Assembly: GCF_013133775.1 (NCBI RefSeq)
Contig: NZ_JABGBO010000001.1
Location: 282,524-346,523 of the forward strand
From: Pelistega europaea
Lineage (GTDB): Bacteria; Pseudomonadota; Gammaproteobacteria; Burkholderiales; Burkholderiaceae_B
Length of the DNA: 64,000 bases
Reading direction: 5' to 3'
Position 1 is the stretch's first letter. Each line of letters starts with the position of its first letter. Positions 32,556-45,829 of the stretch are shown one piece after another. The position numbers were made by a program, and so were the translations under genes. The notes below the pieces were generated by a model. That model was given only the letters and a program-made list of their open reading frames with translations. It was not told the DNA's origin and ran no database searches.

Positions 32556-33350
32556 ATGCGACAATATGAAGATTTTATGCGTCATGTATATACACATGGC
32601 GTTACTAAGACAGACCGAACAGGAACAGGGACACGCTCTGTATTTGGTTATCAAATGCGTTTTAACCTACAAGAAGGTTTTCCTCTTGTCACTACGAAAA
32701 AACTCCACACCAAGAGTATTTTTATTGAGTTGTTGTGGTTTCTTCGTGGTGATTCCAATGTGCGATGGTTACAAGAGCGTGGTGTGACTATTTGGGATGA
32801 ATGGGCAGATAAGGATGGCAATTTAGGCCCTGTTTATGGTGTGCAGTGGCGTAGTTGGCCAACTCCAGATGGGCAACATATTGATCAAATCAGTCAAGTG
32901 ATTGATCAAATTAAAAATAATCCTGATTCTCGTCGCCTTATTGTATCAGCATGGAATGTTGCAGAAATTTCAAAGATGAAACTACCTCCATGTCATGCCT
33001 TTTTCCAATTTTATGTGGCTGATGGTAAATTGTCTTGCCAACTTTATCAGCGTAGTGCAGATATTTTCCTCGGCGTGCCTTTTAATATTGCTAGCTATGC
33101 CTTGTTGACCCATATGGTGGCACAACAATGCGGTTTGGAAGTAGGGGATTTTATTTGGACTGGAGGGGATTGTCACCTGTATAGCAACCACTTTGAACAG
33201 GTCGAATTACAGCTTTCTCGTGAGCCCTACCCTTATCCTAAACTCAATATCAAGCGTAAACCTGCATCGATTTTTGAGTATGAATATGAGGATTTTGAGA
33301 TTGAGGGGTATCAATGTCATCCTCATATCAAAGCACCAGTAGCTGTGTAA
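32556..33350 (+). CDS. thyA: Thymidylate synthase
   Basis: Makes dTMP from dUMP using methylene-tetrahydrofolate. 264 residues, the E. coli length. The nucleophile is in [23 protein letters not shown], the [10 protein letters not shown] phosphate-binding motif and [21 protein letters not shown] are present. Followed after 168 nt by folA, which regenerates the folate. Confidence 0.98.
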   Translation: MRQYEDFMRHVYTHGVTKTDRTGTGTRSVFGYQMRFNLQEGFPLVTTKKLHTKSIFIELLWFLRGDSNVRWLQERGVTIWDEWADKDGNLGPVYGVQWRSWPTPDGQHIDQISQVIDQIKNNPDSRRLIVSAWNVAEISKMKLPPCHAFFQFYVADGKLSCQLYQRSADIFLGVPFNIASYALLTHMVAQQCGLEVGDFIWTGGDCHLYSNHFEQVELQLSREPYPYPKLNIKRKPASIFEYEYEDFEIEGYQCHPHIKAPVAV

Positions 33351-33518
33351 TTGGTGAGCATATTATTATGGCTTGATGCGGTTGTGTTAGTTGAATAAAG
33401 GTTTCTTTCCCTTATTTGATGCATCAAAAAATAATAAGAGAGATTATGTCTACTTTTGATATTGAGTATTGGTTATGTTGGTGAATAAAGGGCAAACATA
33501 ACAGTAGAGGAATAAGCA

Positions 33519-34001
33519 ATGAGCATTAATATTATCGTGGCCTATAACCAAAAGCATGTGATTGGCAAAGAGGGGGATATGCCTTGGCATTTACCAGCTG
33601 ATTTGGCCTATTTTAAAAAAACAACTATGGGTTGCCCTATTGTGATGGGACGTAAGACACGAGAGTCTTTGGGGAGACCTTTACCAGGACGACTTAATAT
33701 TGCCATTACTAGAGATACTTCCTACCAAGCTGATGGTACTAAAGTTGTATATTCTTTGTCTGATGCATTAGCAATGGCACGTGCTGCACATGACACTGTG
33801 TTTGTGATTGGAGGGGGGGAAATTTATCGACAAAGTTTAGCATTTGCTCATCGTGTATATGCCACAGAAATTCACAATGACATGGAGGGGGATACACATT
33901 TCCCTGTGCTTGATACGTCTGAGTGGAGAGAAGTATCTCGTGAGCCACAGCCAGAGCAAAACGGTATGACATTTGATTTTGTGGTGTATGAGCGTAAGTA
34001 A
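33519..34001 (+). CDS. folA: Dihydrofolate reductase
   Basis: NADPH-dependent reductase, 160 residues. IVAYNQKHVIGKEGDMPWHLPADLAYFK has the active-site Asp in the PADLAYFK helix; MGRKTRESLG and FVIGGGEIYRQSL are the cofactor motifs. Chromosomal type; no sign of a resistance cassette. AGAGGA precedes the ATG. Pairs with thyA. Confidence 0.96.
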   Translation: MSINIIVAYNQKHVIGKEGDMPWHLPADLAYFKKTTMGCPIVMGRKTRESLGRPLPGRLNIAITRDTSYQADGTKVVYSLSDALAMARAAHDTVFVIGGGEIYRQSLAFAHRVYATEIHNDMEGDTHFPVLDTSEWREVSREPQPEQNGMTFDFVVYERK

Positions 34002-34067
34002 TGTTCCTTGCTTGCTAGATGTAATTTGAGTAAGTCCGTTAACATAAAGCAAGGTATAAGAAGTAGA

Positions 34068-34100
34068 ATGCCCTCATTTCTTGTATAGAAGTGAGGGCAT
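34068..34100 (+). terminator. Hairpin after folA
   Basis: ATGCCCTCA (34068-34076) pairs with TGAGGGCAT (34092-34100), followed by a short T-containing stretch. Likely folA terminator in the convergent gap with groL. Confidence 0.6.
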
Positions 34101-34152
34101 TGGTTTACTGTATGTAGACATTATCAATCAAAGATAAGTTCTCAGCTAATAA

Positions 34153-34182
34153 AAACCCCACTTGGTAACCCAAGTGGGGTTT
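34153..34182. terminator. Intrinsic terminator of groESL
   Basis: AAACCCCACTTGG (34153-34165) pairs with CCAAGTGGGGTTT (34170-34182) over a 4-nt loop. On the minus strand the stem is followed by a T-run, ending groL. It can also work in the folA direction. Confidence 0.85.
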
Positions 34183-34217
34183 GTAAAAGAACAGTGAGTG
34201 TACTGCCAGGGTGATGA

Positions 34218-35876
<1,659 letters not shown>

Positions 35877-36030
35877 CTAAATGGGTTTTGTTCAAAACGA
35901 AAAGTGCAAAACAAAACCAAATAATCATTGAAATGAGTGGATATTGGGAAGTGGTTTGGGTGACTATTCAAGAGGATTTCACCTGTGAAGAATCACTGCA
36001 TTGCTGTATAAACCATCCCGTTATAAATCA

Positions 36031-36318
36031 TTAAGCAAATACCGCTAAGATTTCGTCTTCACGAATTACTAATAACTCTTCACCGTCAACCTTAACTGAT
36101 TGACCTGCGTATTTACCAAACAATACTTTGTCGCCTACTTTAAGGTCAACAGGGATGATTTGACCGTTGTCTGCTTTCTTGCCAGGACCTACAGCTAATA
36201 CTTCACCTAAGTCTTGTTTTTCTTCCGCACTACCAGCAAGGATAATGCCTGATTCAGTTGTTTTTTTGTTGTCAACACGTTTGATAATCACGCGGTCTTG
36301 TAATGGACGTAATGACAT
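36031..36318 (-). CDS. groS: Co-chaperonin GroES
   Basis: 95-residue lid of Gro[26 protein letters not shown], the mobile loop, and [29 protein letters not shown] define it. The start is at the ATG after CAGGAG; the open frame upstream runs into the CIRCE/promoter region and is not coding. Confidence 0.98.
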   Translation of the reverse strand: MSLRPLQDRVIIKRVDNKKTTESGIILAGSAEEKQDLGEVLAVGPGKKADNGQIIPVDLKVGDKVLFGKYAGQSVKVDGEELLVIREDEILAVFA

Positions 36319-36374
36319 GAAATGCTCCTGATTTTCTGAAATTGGAAAAAATTCTATTGAGTTGAAGAGTGATT

Positions 36375-36401
36375 TTAGCACTCTCACCCTACGAGTGCTA
36401 A
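36375..36401. promoter_or_regulatory. CIRCE operator (HrcA-binding site)
   Basis: TTAGCACTC, 9 nt, GAGTGCTAA: an exact match to the CIRCE consensus, 57 nt upstream of groS. HrcA represses groESL here in many bacteria. It directly follows the -10 box of the predicted heat-shock promoter. Confidence 0.95.
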
Positions 36402-36429
36402 TTATATGGGCGAAAAAAAGGATTTCAAG
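36401..36429 (-). promoter_or_regulatory. Sigma32-type heat-shock promoter of groESL
   Basis: Read on the minus strand, CTTGAAA (36423-36429) and CCCATATAAT (36401-36410) are separated by 12 nt, close to the sigma32 consensus CTTGAAA / CCCCATnT. It abuts the CIRCE element, so activation by sigma32 and repression by HrcA would act on one start site. Confidence 0.8.
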
Positions 36430-36810
36430 AGGGAGTTTTGGGTTTGTTACATTTTAGTGGGATTTGGGTAGAAATCTTTTTAGTGAAGAGTGCTTCGCTC
36501 ATAGTGCAATAGCTTCCTTTAATACGGTGGTTTTGAATTGTTGGTAAGACATTACCCTCAATTAAATGTAGCAATAGTAGGTGCTATTGCTTATTAATAA
36601 AAATAAAGTCGACAGTCCCTGTTAAAGCAAGAGAATTTCTACTGAGCAATTAGCTGGTTTTGTAATTATATTTCCACCATAGATAGCATTTGTTGTAAAT
36701 ATACATATAATCCGTATAATTTGTAACAAATATACAATATTTTAAAAGGTTGTTTTATACTTAACGGTAGTGTTAGTAGATTATTTTTATCAATTTTTGG
36801 GAAATTTCTA
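36430..36810. other. Intergenic region upstream of the autotransporter
   Basis: AT-rich 381 nt with no gene that I can support. It contains an 8-bp inverted repeat AGCAATAG/CTATTGCT (36570-36591) and a possible promoter TTGTAA (36693-36698), 16 nt, TATAAT (36715-36720), about 90 nt before the autotransporter ATG. GGGA lies 8 nt before that ATG. Confidence 0.4.
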
Positions 36811-39571
<2,761 letters not shown>

Positions 39572-39648
39572 GTATGACATCATATTAAATTGCGTCTTAT
39601 CTATCCGTCATGAGTGACAAAGTTTTATGGCGCAAATTTGATAAAAAC

Positions 39649-39691
39649 TTCCCCTATTGGTGGATGATGTGAGTCATCACGAATAGGGGAA
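39649..39691. terminator. Terminator between the autotransporter and the binding-protein gene
   Basis: TTCCCCTATT (39649-39658) pairs with AATAGGGGAA (39682-39691), with further pairing inside (GATGA/TCATC). A-rich on the left and T-rich on the right, so it can serve both convergent genes. Confidence 0.7.
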
Positions 39692-39743
39692 ATAATTTTG
39701 CTGATGTTTAAGTCAGTATTAAATCGGTATATCTATCCACAGA

Positions 39744-40760
39744 TTAGCGAATAGGCAAACCGTAGTGTAACCCACCATTGGTCCACAGATTATTTAAACC
39801 ACGAGGAATTTGTAGAGGACTGCCTTTACCCACATTGCGTTCAAAACTCTCACCGTAGTTACCTACTTGCTTAACGATGTTGTAAGCCCATTTTTCATCA
39901 AGACCTAGGTTTTTACCTGCACCAGGAGTAACGCCTAACAAGCGTTGAATATTAGGGTTGGTACTTTTGAGTTGCTCATCCACATTAGCACTGGTTACGC
40001 CTAATTCTTCAGCATTAAACTGTGCTTGTAGTACCCATTTAACGATGTTGTACCATTGATCGTCGCCTTGACGCACGAATGGACCAAGAGGCTCTTTAGA
40101 AATCAACTCTGGTAAAACCTCGTAGTCGTTAGGATTAGATAAGCGAGAAATGCGAATAGAAGCCAAGCCAGATGCGTCAGTAGAGTAAACATCACAACGA
40201 CCTGAAGCAAAGGCACTCACCACTTCATTAAATTGATCAAACACTACAGGGGTATACTTAATATTGTTAGCACGTGCCCAGTCAGCCATAGTGTTTTCAT
40301 TAGAGGTACCTGTTTGCATACATATAGTGGCTCCGTTTAATTCCTTGGCACTTTTAACACCGAGTTTTTTAGATACCAAGAAGCCTTGACCGTCGTAGAA
40401 GTTAACCCCAGGAGATTGTAAACCTAGTGCAGTATCGCGCTGTTGGGTCACGGTTGTGTTGCGGGTCAAAATGTCAATCTCACCTGATTGCAGCGCCGTA
40501 AAGCGTTGTTGAGAGTTAAGAGGAACGGTTTTGAATTTGCTAGCATCACCAAAAATAGCAGCAGCAACTGATTTACATAAGTCGACATCTAAACCTTTCC
40601 ATTCACCTTTGTCATCTGGTGCCGAAAATCCAGCAAACCCAGTTGTTGTTCCGCAAACCACATGCCCACGTTGTTTTACTGTATCCAAAGTAGAGGCTTG
40701 TGCTGTAGAACCGATAGCAGCAAGCACAAGACCAGCCAAAAGCGTGTTGAATTTGTTCAT
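39744..40760 (-). CDS. Amino-acid ABC transporter substrate-binding protein (AapJ/BztA-like)
   Basis: 338-residue periplasmic binding protein of family 3. Signal peptide to about residue 24 (STAQAS). GHVVCGTTTGFAGFSAPD and WKGLDVDLCKSVAAAIFGD are typical of general L-amino-acid binding proteins, as is the long C-terminal part ending PRGLNNLWTNGGLHYGLPIR. The start is the ATG after AGGAG. No permease or ATPase gene is adjacent, so it is an orphan in this window. Confidence 0.9.
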   Translation of the reverse strand: MNKFNTLLAGLVLAAIGSTAQASTLDTVKQRGHVVCGTTTGFAGFSAPDDKGEWKGLDVDLCKSVAAAIFGDASKFKTVPLNSQQRFTALQSGEIDILTRNTTVTQQRDTALGLQSPGVNFYDGQGFLVSKKLGVKSAKELNGATICMQTGTSNENTMADWARANNIKYTPVVFDQFNEVVSAFASGRCDVYSTDASGLASIRISRLSNPNDYEVLPELISKEPLGPFVRQGDDQWYNIVKWVLQAQFNAEELGVTSANVDEQLKSTNPNIQRLLGVTPGAGKNLGLDEKWAYNIVKQVGNYGESFERNVGKGSPLQIPRGLNNLWTNGGLHYGLPIR

Positions 40761-41123
40761 AAAAACTCCTAGAAGAAAGGGCAAACTCGCCCGTAGATAG
40801 GAAAAGCAAAAAACGCGAGCACGTCTTATGCTTGCATCGTATTTGATAAATCTAGTCTACTATAACAAAAAAGTGTCAGAGGGGAAATACCTTATCTTAA
40901 TAAGATTTTGTTATATAGGAAAGTGAGGATTTTCAATCTTCCCGAGCATTTCATGCGAAAGTGTGCAAAAAGAGGAGGTTAATGAAGCCTTGGTGTGTTG
41001 GAAAATATACCAAGGCAAAAAACCCTTGATAATCATGAGACTACCAAGGGCATTTGCTTTTCTTAGGAACTACTGGAGAATCATTGCATCTACATTGGAG
41101 AGACTATAGATGCAGAGGAAGTT
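40761..41123. other. Intergenic region between the binding protein and the small exported protein
   Basis: 363 nt with no supported gene. It holds the promoter and leader of the amino-acid-binding-protein gene; the leader has a small GGGCGAG/TTTGCCC-type hairpin near its ribosome-binding site. It also contains the terminator of the small exported protein at 41017-41050. Confidence 0.45.
41017..41050 (-). terminator. Terminator of the small His/Lys-rich protein gene
   Basis: On the minus strand CCCTTG and CAAGGG (41045-41050 and 41023-41028) form a stem followed by six Ts (41022-41017). Confidence 0.65.
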
Positions 41124-41366
41124 TTAAATTGTTTTCTTAACGGCTTTTTTAGGGGGGGCTTTGTGGGCTACCATTTTTTTATGTTTCACGTGTGCACTTT
41201 TGGATGCTGTTTTTTGAGAGTGCATTTTGTGTGCTACATGGGCTTTTTGTGTTTGGATTTGGGGGCCAGCGGGAGCTTCTGGATGAGCAGAAGACATAGT
41301 CGCTGCACTAGCGGTACCAACAAAAGTAAGGCTTAACAAAGAGGATAAAACCAAAGATGTTTTCAT
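41124..41366 (-). CDS. Small exported His/Lys-rich protein
   Basis: 80 residues. Signal peptide KTSLVLSSLLSLTFVGTASAA, then a low-complexity mature part of Lys, His, Ala, Gln and Pro with repeated A-H-K/V-K-H patterns. No enzyme motif. Composition resembles acid-shock (Asr-type) or metal-binding periplasmic peptides, but no homology can be claimed. The start is the ATG after GGAG; an upstream in-frame ATG at 41399 lacks signal character. It has its own terminator. Confidence 0.7.
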   Translation of the reverse strand: MKTSLVLSSLLSLTFVGTASAATMSSAHPEAPAGPQIQTQKAHVAHKMHSQKTASKSAHVKHKKMVAHKAPPKKAVKKTI

Positions 41367-41577
41367 GATAAAACTCCGAAGAGATAATATAACTGACAAA
41401 GGATTACATCAATCCTTTGTGACTCTTACACAGAAATTTAAGTTTTTACGACCGCTGTTGTCTGTGAGTTAGCGATACTTTATGCCGGTTTAATAGTGAT
41501 TTCAATAGTTAAAAATAGGGAAAAGCTAGAGACGAAATGACTTGAAACTGAGTAAAATTGACTGTAATAACTGACAA

Positions 41578-41900
41578 TTATTTTTCCCATTTAGACAACC
41601 ATTTATAGCAGGGTTGAGCGAGCAATAAAATAAAAATCATGCGGGAAACGTGAAAAGCAGCCATAATAGGTACGCCCAGCATCAGCACTTTAGCTGTAAT
41701 TGTCATTTCAGCAATACCTCCAGGACTTAGACCCAAAATAAGAGTGCTTAAAATGATATTACATAGGCAAAACATGTGCAGATAATAAGACCAACTATAC
41801 TTAACTAAAGCACTAATACTCAGATAGCGTGGAGCTCGACTAAAAAAATCGGGTCCATATTATTACCAAGAGACCAGCCGATACAAAGTGGTTCTGGTGT
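41578..41900 (-). pseudogene. Frameshifted C-terminal remnant of an AbrB-family membrane protein
   Basis: The last 65 residues (41578-41775) match the end of AbrB-type (ammonia-monooxygenase-like, PF05145) transporters: LILGLSPGGIAEMTITAKVL then VSRMIFILLLAQP. The same frame extends upstream with SRAPRYLSISAL up to a run of Ts near 41848-41854. Before that, homology seems to continue in another frame (CIGWSLGNNMDP). The full gene should be over 300 residues, so this is a decayed 3' fragment. Confidence 0.6.
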
Positions 41901-41977
41901 TTTACTAGGGAAAACCCTTATATTGTTGCCTTGCTTTTGTTACAATAGACACCTTGCTACTTTAGATAGAGTTTGCG

Positions 41978-44152
41978 ATGAAAGCAATGACAATACGTAC
42001 CAGCTACATTACCAATATCCCAATGTTTATTAGTATGACGCTAGCAGCAATATGGGTTTGGTATTTCCATGCCACAGCAGAAAGTGCAGCCTTATTTCTT
42101 GGGATTATTGCAGGAGGACTGGTCGATTTGGATAATCGTCTGACAGGGCGGTTACGCAATATTTTCTTTACGCTTATTCATTTCTCTATGGCCTCTATTG
42201 CTGTGCAATGGACTTATGGGCATTCCTGGCTGTTCTCCCTATTGATGATGTTTGCAGCATTTTCAGTGACATTAGTAGGAAGTATTGATGTACGTTATCG
42301 AACTATTGCCTTTGGTACTTTATTGGTCATGTTATACACTGTACTGACCTATATGCCTAATATTGCATGGTATACCAATCCTATGATGCTTATTTGTGGT
42401 ACGGTGTTATACAGCACTTGTACTATTGTCTTGCACTTGGTATTTCCTCACCGTCCGGTGCAGGATAGCGTAGCACAATCTTATCGTAAACTCGCTGATT
42501 ATATGAGGGTAAAAGCACGCTTTTTTGACCCTGATGAGGCTGCCTTTTTAGATGAAAAAGAAATCCGACTAGCGATGTCAAATACAGCCGTGATTAATGT
42601 CTTTAATCAATGTCGTAGTGCTTTGTTTTATCGTTTGCGCAGCCAATCACGTCATCCTCGTACGATACGCATGTTGAATTATTATTTTGCCGCTCAAAAT
42701 ATCCATGAGCGTATTAGCTCCCGACATGTGGAGTATCACGAGTTTGCACAGAAATTAGAGCATAGTGATTTGATTTTTCGTATTCAGCGTTTGATTGTTT
42801 TGCAGGCAGATGCTTGTCAAGCTATGAGTGATGCACTGATGCAGGACAAGGATTATATTTTTGACGAGATTTTAAGTCGGGCAGGTAAAGGGGTAAGACA
42901 AGCCTTTAATCTTTACCGTGAGACTCACCCTGCTGATAAAGGGATTCCTCATGTACAACAACTTATTGATAATGTGTTGGCAATCAGTGATCAGATTCAA
43001 CGTTTACCTTTAATCAAAGAGGAATCTGCCGCTTATGTCAACAGCGATGAGACCAGGATTGCCGGTCAAGATGTGGATAGCATTCGTGATATTATCGCTG
43101 CGGTACGTAGTCATCTAACTTTTGAATCTTCTGTTTTTCGTCACGCTGTGCGCCTATCCATATTGACAGCAATATCTTGCCTGATTGTAGAGTTTTTCCA
43201 TCTTAAAATGGGGTATTGGATTTTATTGACAGGCGTGATTGTGTGCCAACCTAACTATTCAGCAACTACTACGCGACTCAAACAACGGATTTTGGGGACT
43301 TTATTAGGGGTAATTGTGGGGTCTACAGTACCTTATTTTGTACCGAATTTGCCTGGACAGTTATTAGTTGTGGTAGCGAGTGCTACGCTGTTTTTTGTGT
43401 TCCGCACAAGTCGTTATAGCTTTTCAACATTCTTTATTACTATTCAGGTATTGGCGGGGTTTGCAATCCTTGGGATGGATACTCCTTCTGCTTTAGTGTC
43501 ACGTTTCTTGGATACGCTTATTGGCTCGGCATTAGCCTGGTGTGCCGTCTCTTATTTATGGCCTGATTGGCATTATTTAACTTTGAGTAAAACAGCACGA
43601 CGTGCTTTATCAGGCAATGCCCAATATCTGCGTCAGGTGATGAATCAACTTTGGGGAGAACATTCTGATGATGTGGTATATCGCACAGCTCGTCGAGTGG
43701 CTCATGAGCGTGCAGTGGCATTAAGCAATACTGTATCGGATATGTCGATTGAACCCAAGAAATATGGTCTGCGTTTGACAGATGCATTAACCTTATTGCA
43801 ATTAAACTATACATTGATTAGTAGTATTTCTGCATTAGGCTCCATACGTGTACAGGTGGCAGCTCGCAAAGCATCAGGGGAAGATGCTGAGTTTATGCAA
43901 CAAGTAAAGTCACTAGCACAGCAAATTGCTGATCTAATGAGTGAGATGCCTAGTGTGGCTCATATGGAGAAATTATCACTGCTGCAACAAACCATACAGG
44001 CCATTCAACCCTCTGATGCCGAAAAAGATGTCTCTAAACATGTGTTGTGGCTACAATTACAACGGATAACCAATCGACTATCTCTTTATTTCGAAACTCT
44101 GCAACATGATATTGATAAGGTCAATGCGCATAGCAATCTTGGTGTGAAATAG
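41978..44152 (+). CDS. FUSC-family (YccS/YhfK-type) inner-membrane protein
   Basis: 724 residues in the duplicated FUSC layout: six N-terminal helices, a cytoplasmic helical domain (about 165-380), six more helices with YWILLTGVIVCQPNYSATTTRLKQRILGT (the FUSC signature) and a C-terminal cytoplasmic domain. Relatives include AaeB-like aromatic-acid exporters and YccS; substrate unknown. It is divergent from the AbrB remnant. TACAAT at 41941 may be its -10. Confidence 0.85.
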   Translation: MKAMTIRTSYITNIPMFISMTLAAIWVWYFHATAESAALFLGIIAGGLVDLDNRLTGRLRNIFFTLIHFSMASIAVQWTYGHSWLFSLLMMFAAFSVTLVGSIDVRYRTIAFGTLLVMLYTVLTYMPNIAWYTNPMMLICGTVLYSTCTIVLHLVFPHRPVQDSVAQSYRKLADYMRVKARFFDPDEAAFLDEKEIRLAMSNTAVINVFNQCRSALFYRLRSQSRHPRTIRMLNYYFAAQNIHERISSRHVEYHEFAQKLEHSDLIFRIQRLIVLQADACQAMSDALMQDKDYIFDEILSRAGKGVRQAFNLYRETHPADKGIPHVQQLIDNVLAISDQIQRLPLIKEESAAYVNSDETRIAGQDVDSIRDIIAAVRSHLTFESSVFRHAVRLSILTAISCLIVEFFHLKMGYWILLTGVIVCQPNYSATTTRLKQRILGTLLGVIVGSTVPYFVPNLPGQLLVVVASATLFFVFRTSRYSFSTFFITIQVLAGFAILGMDTPSALVSRFLDTLIGSALAWCAVSYLWPDWHYLTLSKTARRALSGNAQYLRQVMNQLWGEHSDDVVYRTARRVAHERAVALSNTVSDMSIEPKKYGLRLTDALTLLQLNYTLISSISALGSIRVQVAARKASGEDAEFMQQVKSLAQQIADLMSEMPSVAHMEKLSLLQQTIQAIQPSDAEKDVSKHVLWLQLQRITNRLSLYFETLQHDIDKVNAHSNLGVK

Positions 44153-44288
44153 GCTTGTCATTGAATAATTGAATAAGATAAGAATTACTAGTTGACTGGT
44201 AGTTTGCTCAATGTGAGAGTTGGCATGAGTGGTGTGATTGTCTGTTATATAATAGAGGGGCAGTTTTTATTTTTAAAAGGAAAGACTT

Positions 44289-44828
44289 ATGTCTAAGATG
44301 CAACATCTCCTCTCTATAGGACTCTTGGTTTTAAGCAGTAGTGCTTTGGCAACTTCACATGAGGCACATAGTCATGGAATGCATGATCATGCAGGACAGG
44401 CACATGCAGCCCATACGCATCACAACGCAATGGTTAAAAAAGAGAGTGCGACAAATCTTGCTTTATCTCAATGCTGGGGGCGTTTTCGTGAGGATAATGT
44501 ATCAGCTTTATTTGTTGATGTGCATAACAAAGACACTCACCAAGCTGCATATATTGTGGGGGTGTCGTCTCCAGCTTTTGCAGACTTGATGATTCATGAA
44601 ACCTATGAGAAGGATGGCATGAAAGGGATGCGTCATATTAATGAGGTGGAAATACCTGCTGGCGGTCATGTGATGCTTAAACCAGGAGGCTATCATGTGA
44701 TGGCAAGTCAGCCTAAGCAAGTGAAAGTAGGTGACAATATCGAGGTGGCTTTCAAACTAAGTAATGGGCATGAAGTTAAAACACAGTGTGTGATGAAGCC
44801 ATTTTCTGCACAGTCTTACAGTAATTAG
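44289..44828 (+). CDS. Periplasmic copper chaperone PCu(A)C
   Basis: 179 residues with signal peptide (to about LATS). The copper site H-x10-M-x21-H-x-M is exact: His103, Met114, His136, Met138. Between signal and domain lies a His-rich stretch (about residues 24-46, ten His) that may add metal binding. Such proteins deliver Cu(I) to cytochrome oxidase CuA sites. AAAAGGA precedes the ATG. Confidence 0.92.
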   Translation: MSKMQHLLSIGLLVLSSSALATSHEAHSHGMHDHAGQAHAAHTHHNAMVKKESATNLALSQCWGRFREDNVSALFVDVHNKDTHQAAYIVGVSSPAFADLMIHETYEKDGMKGMRHINEVEIPAGGHVMLKPGGYHVMASQPKQVKVGDNIEVAFKLSNGHEVKTQCVMKPFSAQSYSN

Positions 44829-44877
44829 TGGATTAGCAAGATTGCTGATTATTGTCGCTTAAAACTATTTTTCTGAT

Positions 44878-44943
44878 AACCATTTTCTTACTAGCCTTAA
44901 TCCCGATGTTGGGGCAATTTAGCTAGTGAGAAAGTGGTTTTTT
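44878..44943. terminator. Long bidirectional terminator
   Basis: An 18-bp stem (44878-44895 with 44922-44939, two G-U pairs) encloses a smaller CCC/GGG hairpin and is followed by six Ts at 44938-44943. It separates the convergent copper-chaperone and hydrolase genes. Confidence 0.85.
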
Positions 44944-44946
44944 AAT

Positions 44947-45738
44947 TTACTGTTTCTGAATATGCTGTAAGACAATATGATTAAACTCATGGGGCAATGC
45001 TAAGTTCATCCCATGAGAAGCAGGGGAGAGTGTGAAGGAGCTTGCATGAGGCCATAGACGAGCTAATGCACGATTAATATCGGGAAAAGGAGCAGGACTA
45101 TCAGAGCCTCCAATTAAGGTGATAGGCATATCCTTTAGGGAATTAAGCGAATCATTAATCAAGAAAGGGGCTTCAAAGCGTTGAAGAAATAAGGTATGGG
45201 CATTGTCTCTTACCATTTCCTTAAACCACCGCACCATACGCTTAAAAGTACCAGCACCACTCACACTATCAATAAATAAGGATAAACCCTCATCCATCTG
45301 CCCCTCTTGGATAAGTCGTAGTGCTTCTTTCTTAAATTCTACACTGTCATGCAGTTGCTCAGAATTGCGAATCCCAGGATCTGCCAGTATTAAGGATTGT
45401 ACCTTGTCTTTGTGATGCAAAGCCATGTCCAGAGCGACAGCCGCACCTCGTGAATGACCTAACACATGGGCTTTATCAATATTTAACCAGTCAAGTAAAT
45501 CTGCCATGTCTTGTGCATGCTGGCTAAACGAAAATCCCTCCTTACTATCTAATGGAATAGGAGCATAGTGACGTAAACTTGGGGCAATGACACGATAGTG
45601 TTGAGCAAGTTCTGGTACTTGCCATTTCCAGTAACGATAGTCACAAAGAGAACCGTGGATAAGTAGTAAAGCAGGACCTTGTCCTTCATCTACAAAAGCA
45701 TAAGGTGTTTGTCCAAGGAGGATTTCTTTGAATGACAT
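44947..45738 (-). CDS. Alpha/beta hydrolase
   Basis: 263 residues. Nucleophile elbow GHSRG (Ser96), oxyanion HGS (28-30) and a probable catalytic His242 in ASHGMNLALP. Cytosolic by appearance. It resembles 3-oxoadipate enol-lactonase and esterase relatives, but the substrate is not predictable. Downstream of cpoB on the same strand, separated by a strong hairpin. Confidence 0.85.
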   Translation of the reverse strand: MSFKEILLGQTPYAFVDEGQGPALLLIHGSLCDYRYWKWQVPELAQHYRVIAPSLRHYAPIPLDSKEGFSFSQHAQDMADLLDWLNIDKAHVLGHSRGAAVALDMALHHKDKVQSLILADPGIRNSEQLHDSVEFKKEALRLIQEGQMDEGLSLFIDSVSGAGTFKRMVRWFKEMVRDNAHTLFLQRFEAPFLINDSLNSLKDMPITLIGGSDSPAPFPDINRALARLWPHASSFTLSPASHGMNLALPHEFNHIVLQHIQKQ

Positions 45739-45764
45739 AACAAGACAGGGGTATAAAAATGCGA

Positions 45765-45808
45765 GCTTCGTAAAGCTGCCTTATTTTTTGACTGCAGCTA
45801 AACGAAGC
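45765..45808. terminator. Hairpin after cpoB
   Basis: GCTTCGT (45765-45771) pairs with ACGAAGC (45802-45808), and inside AGCTGC (45774-45779) pairs with GCAGCT (45794-45799), separated by AA bulges on each side. Probably ends or attenuates the Tol-Pal transcript before the hydrolase gene. Confidence 0.55.
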
Positions 45809-45829
45809 GTGATTAGCTTAATAAGCCAA

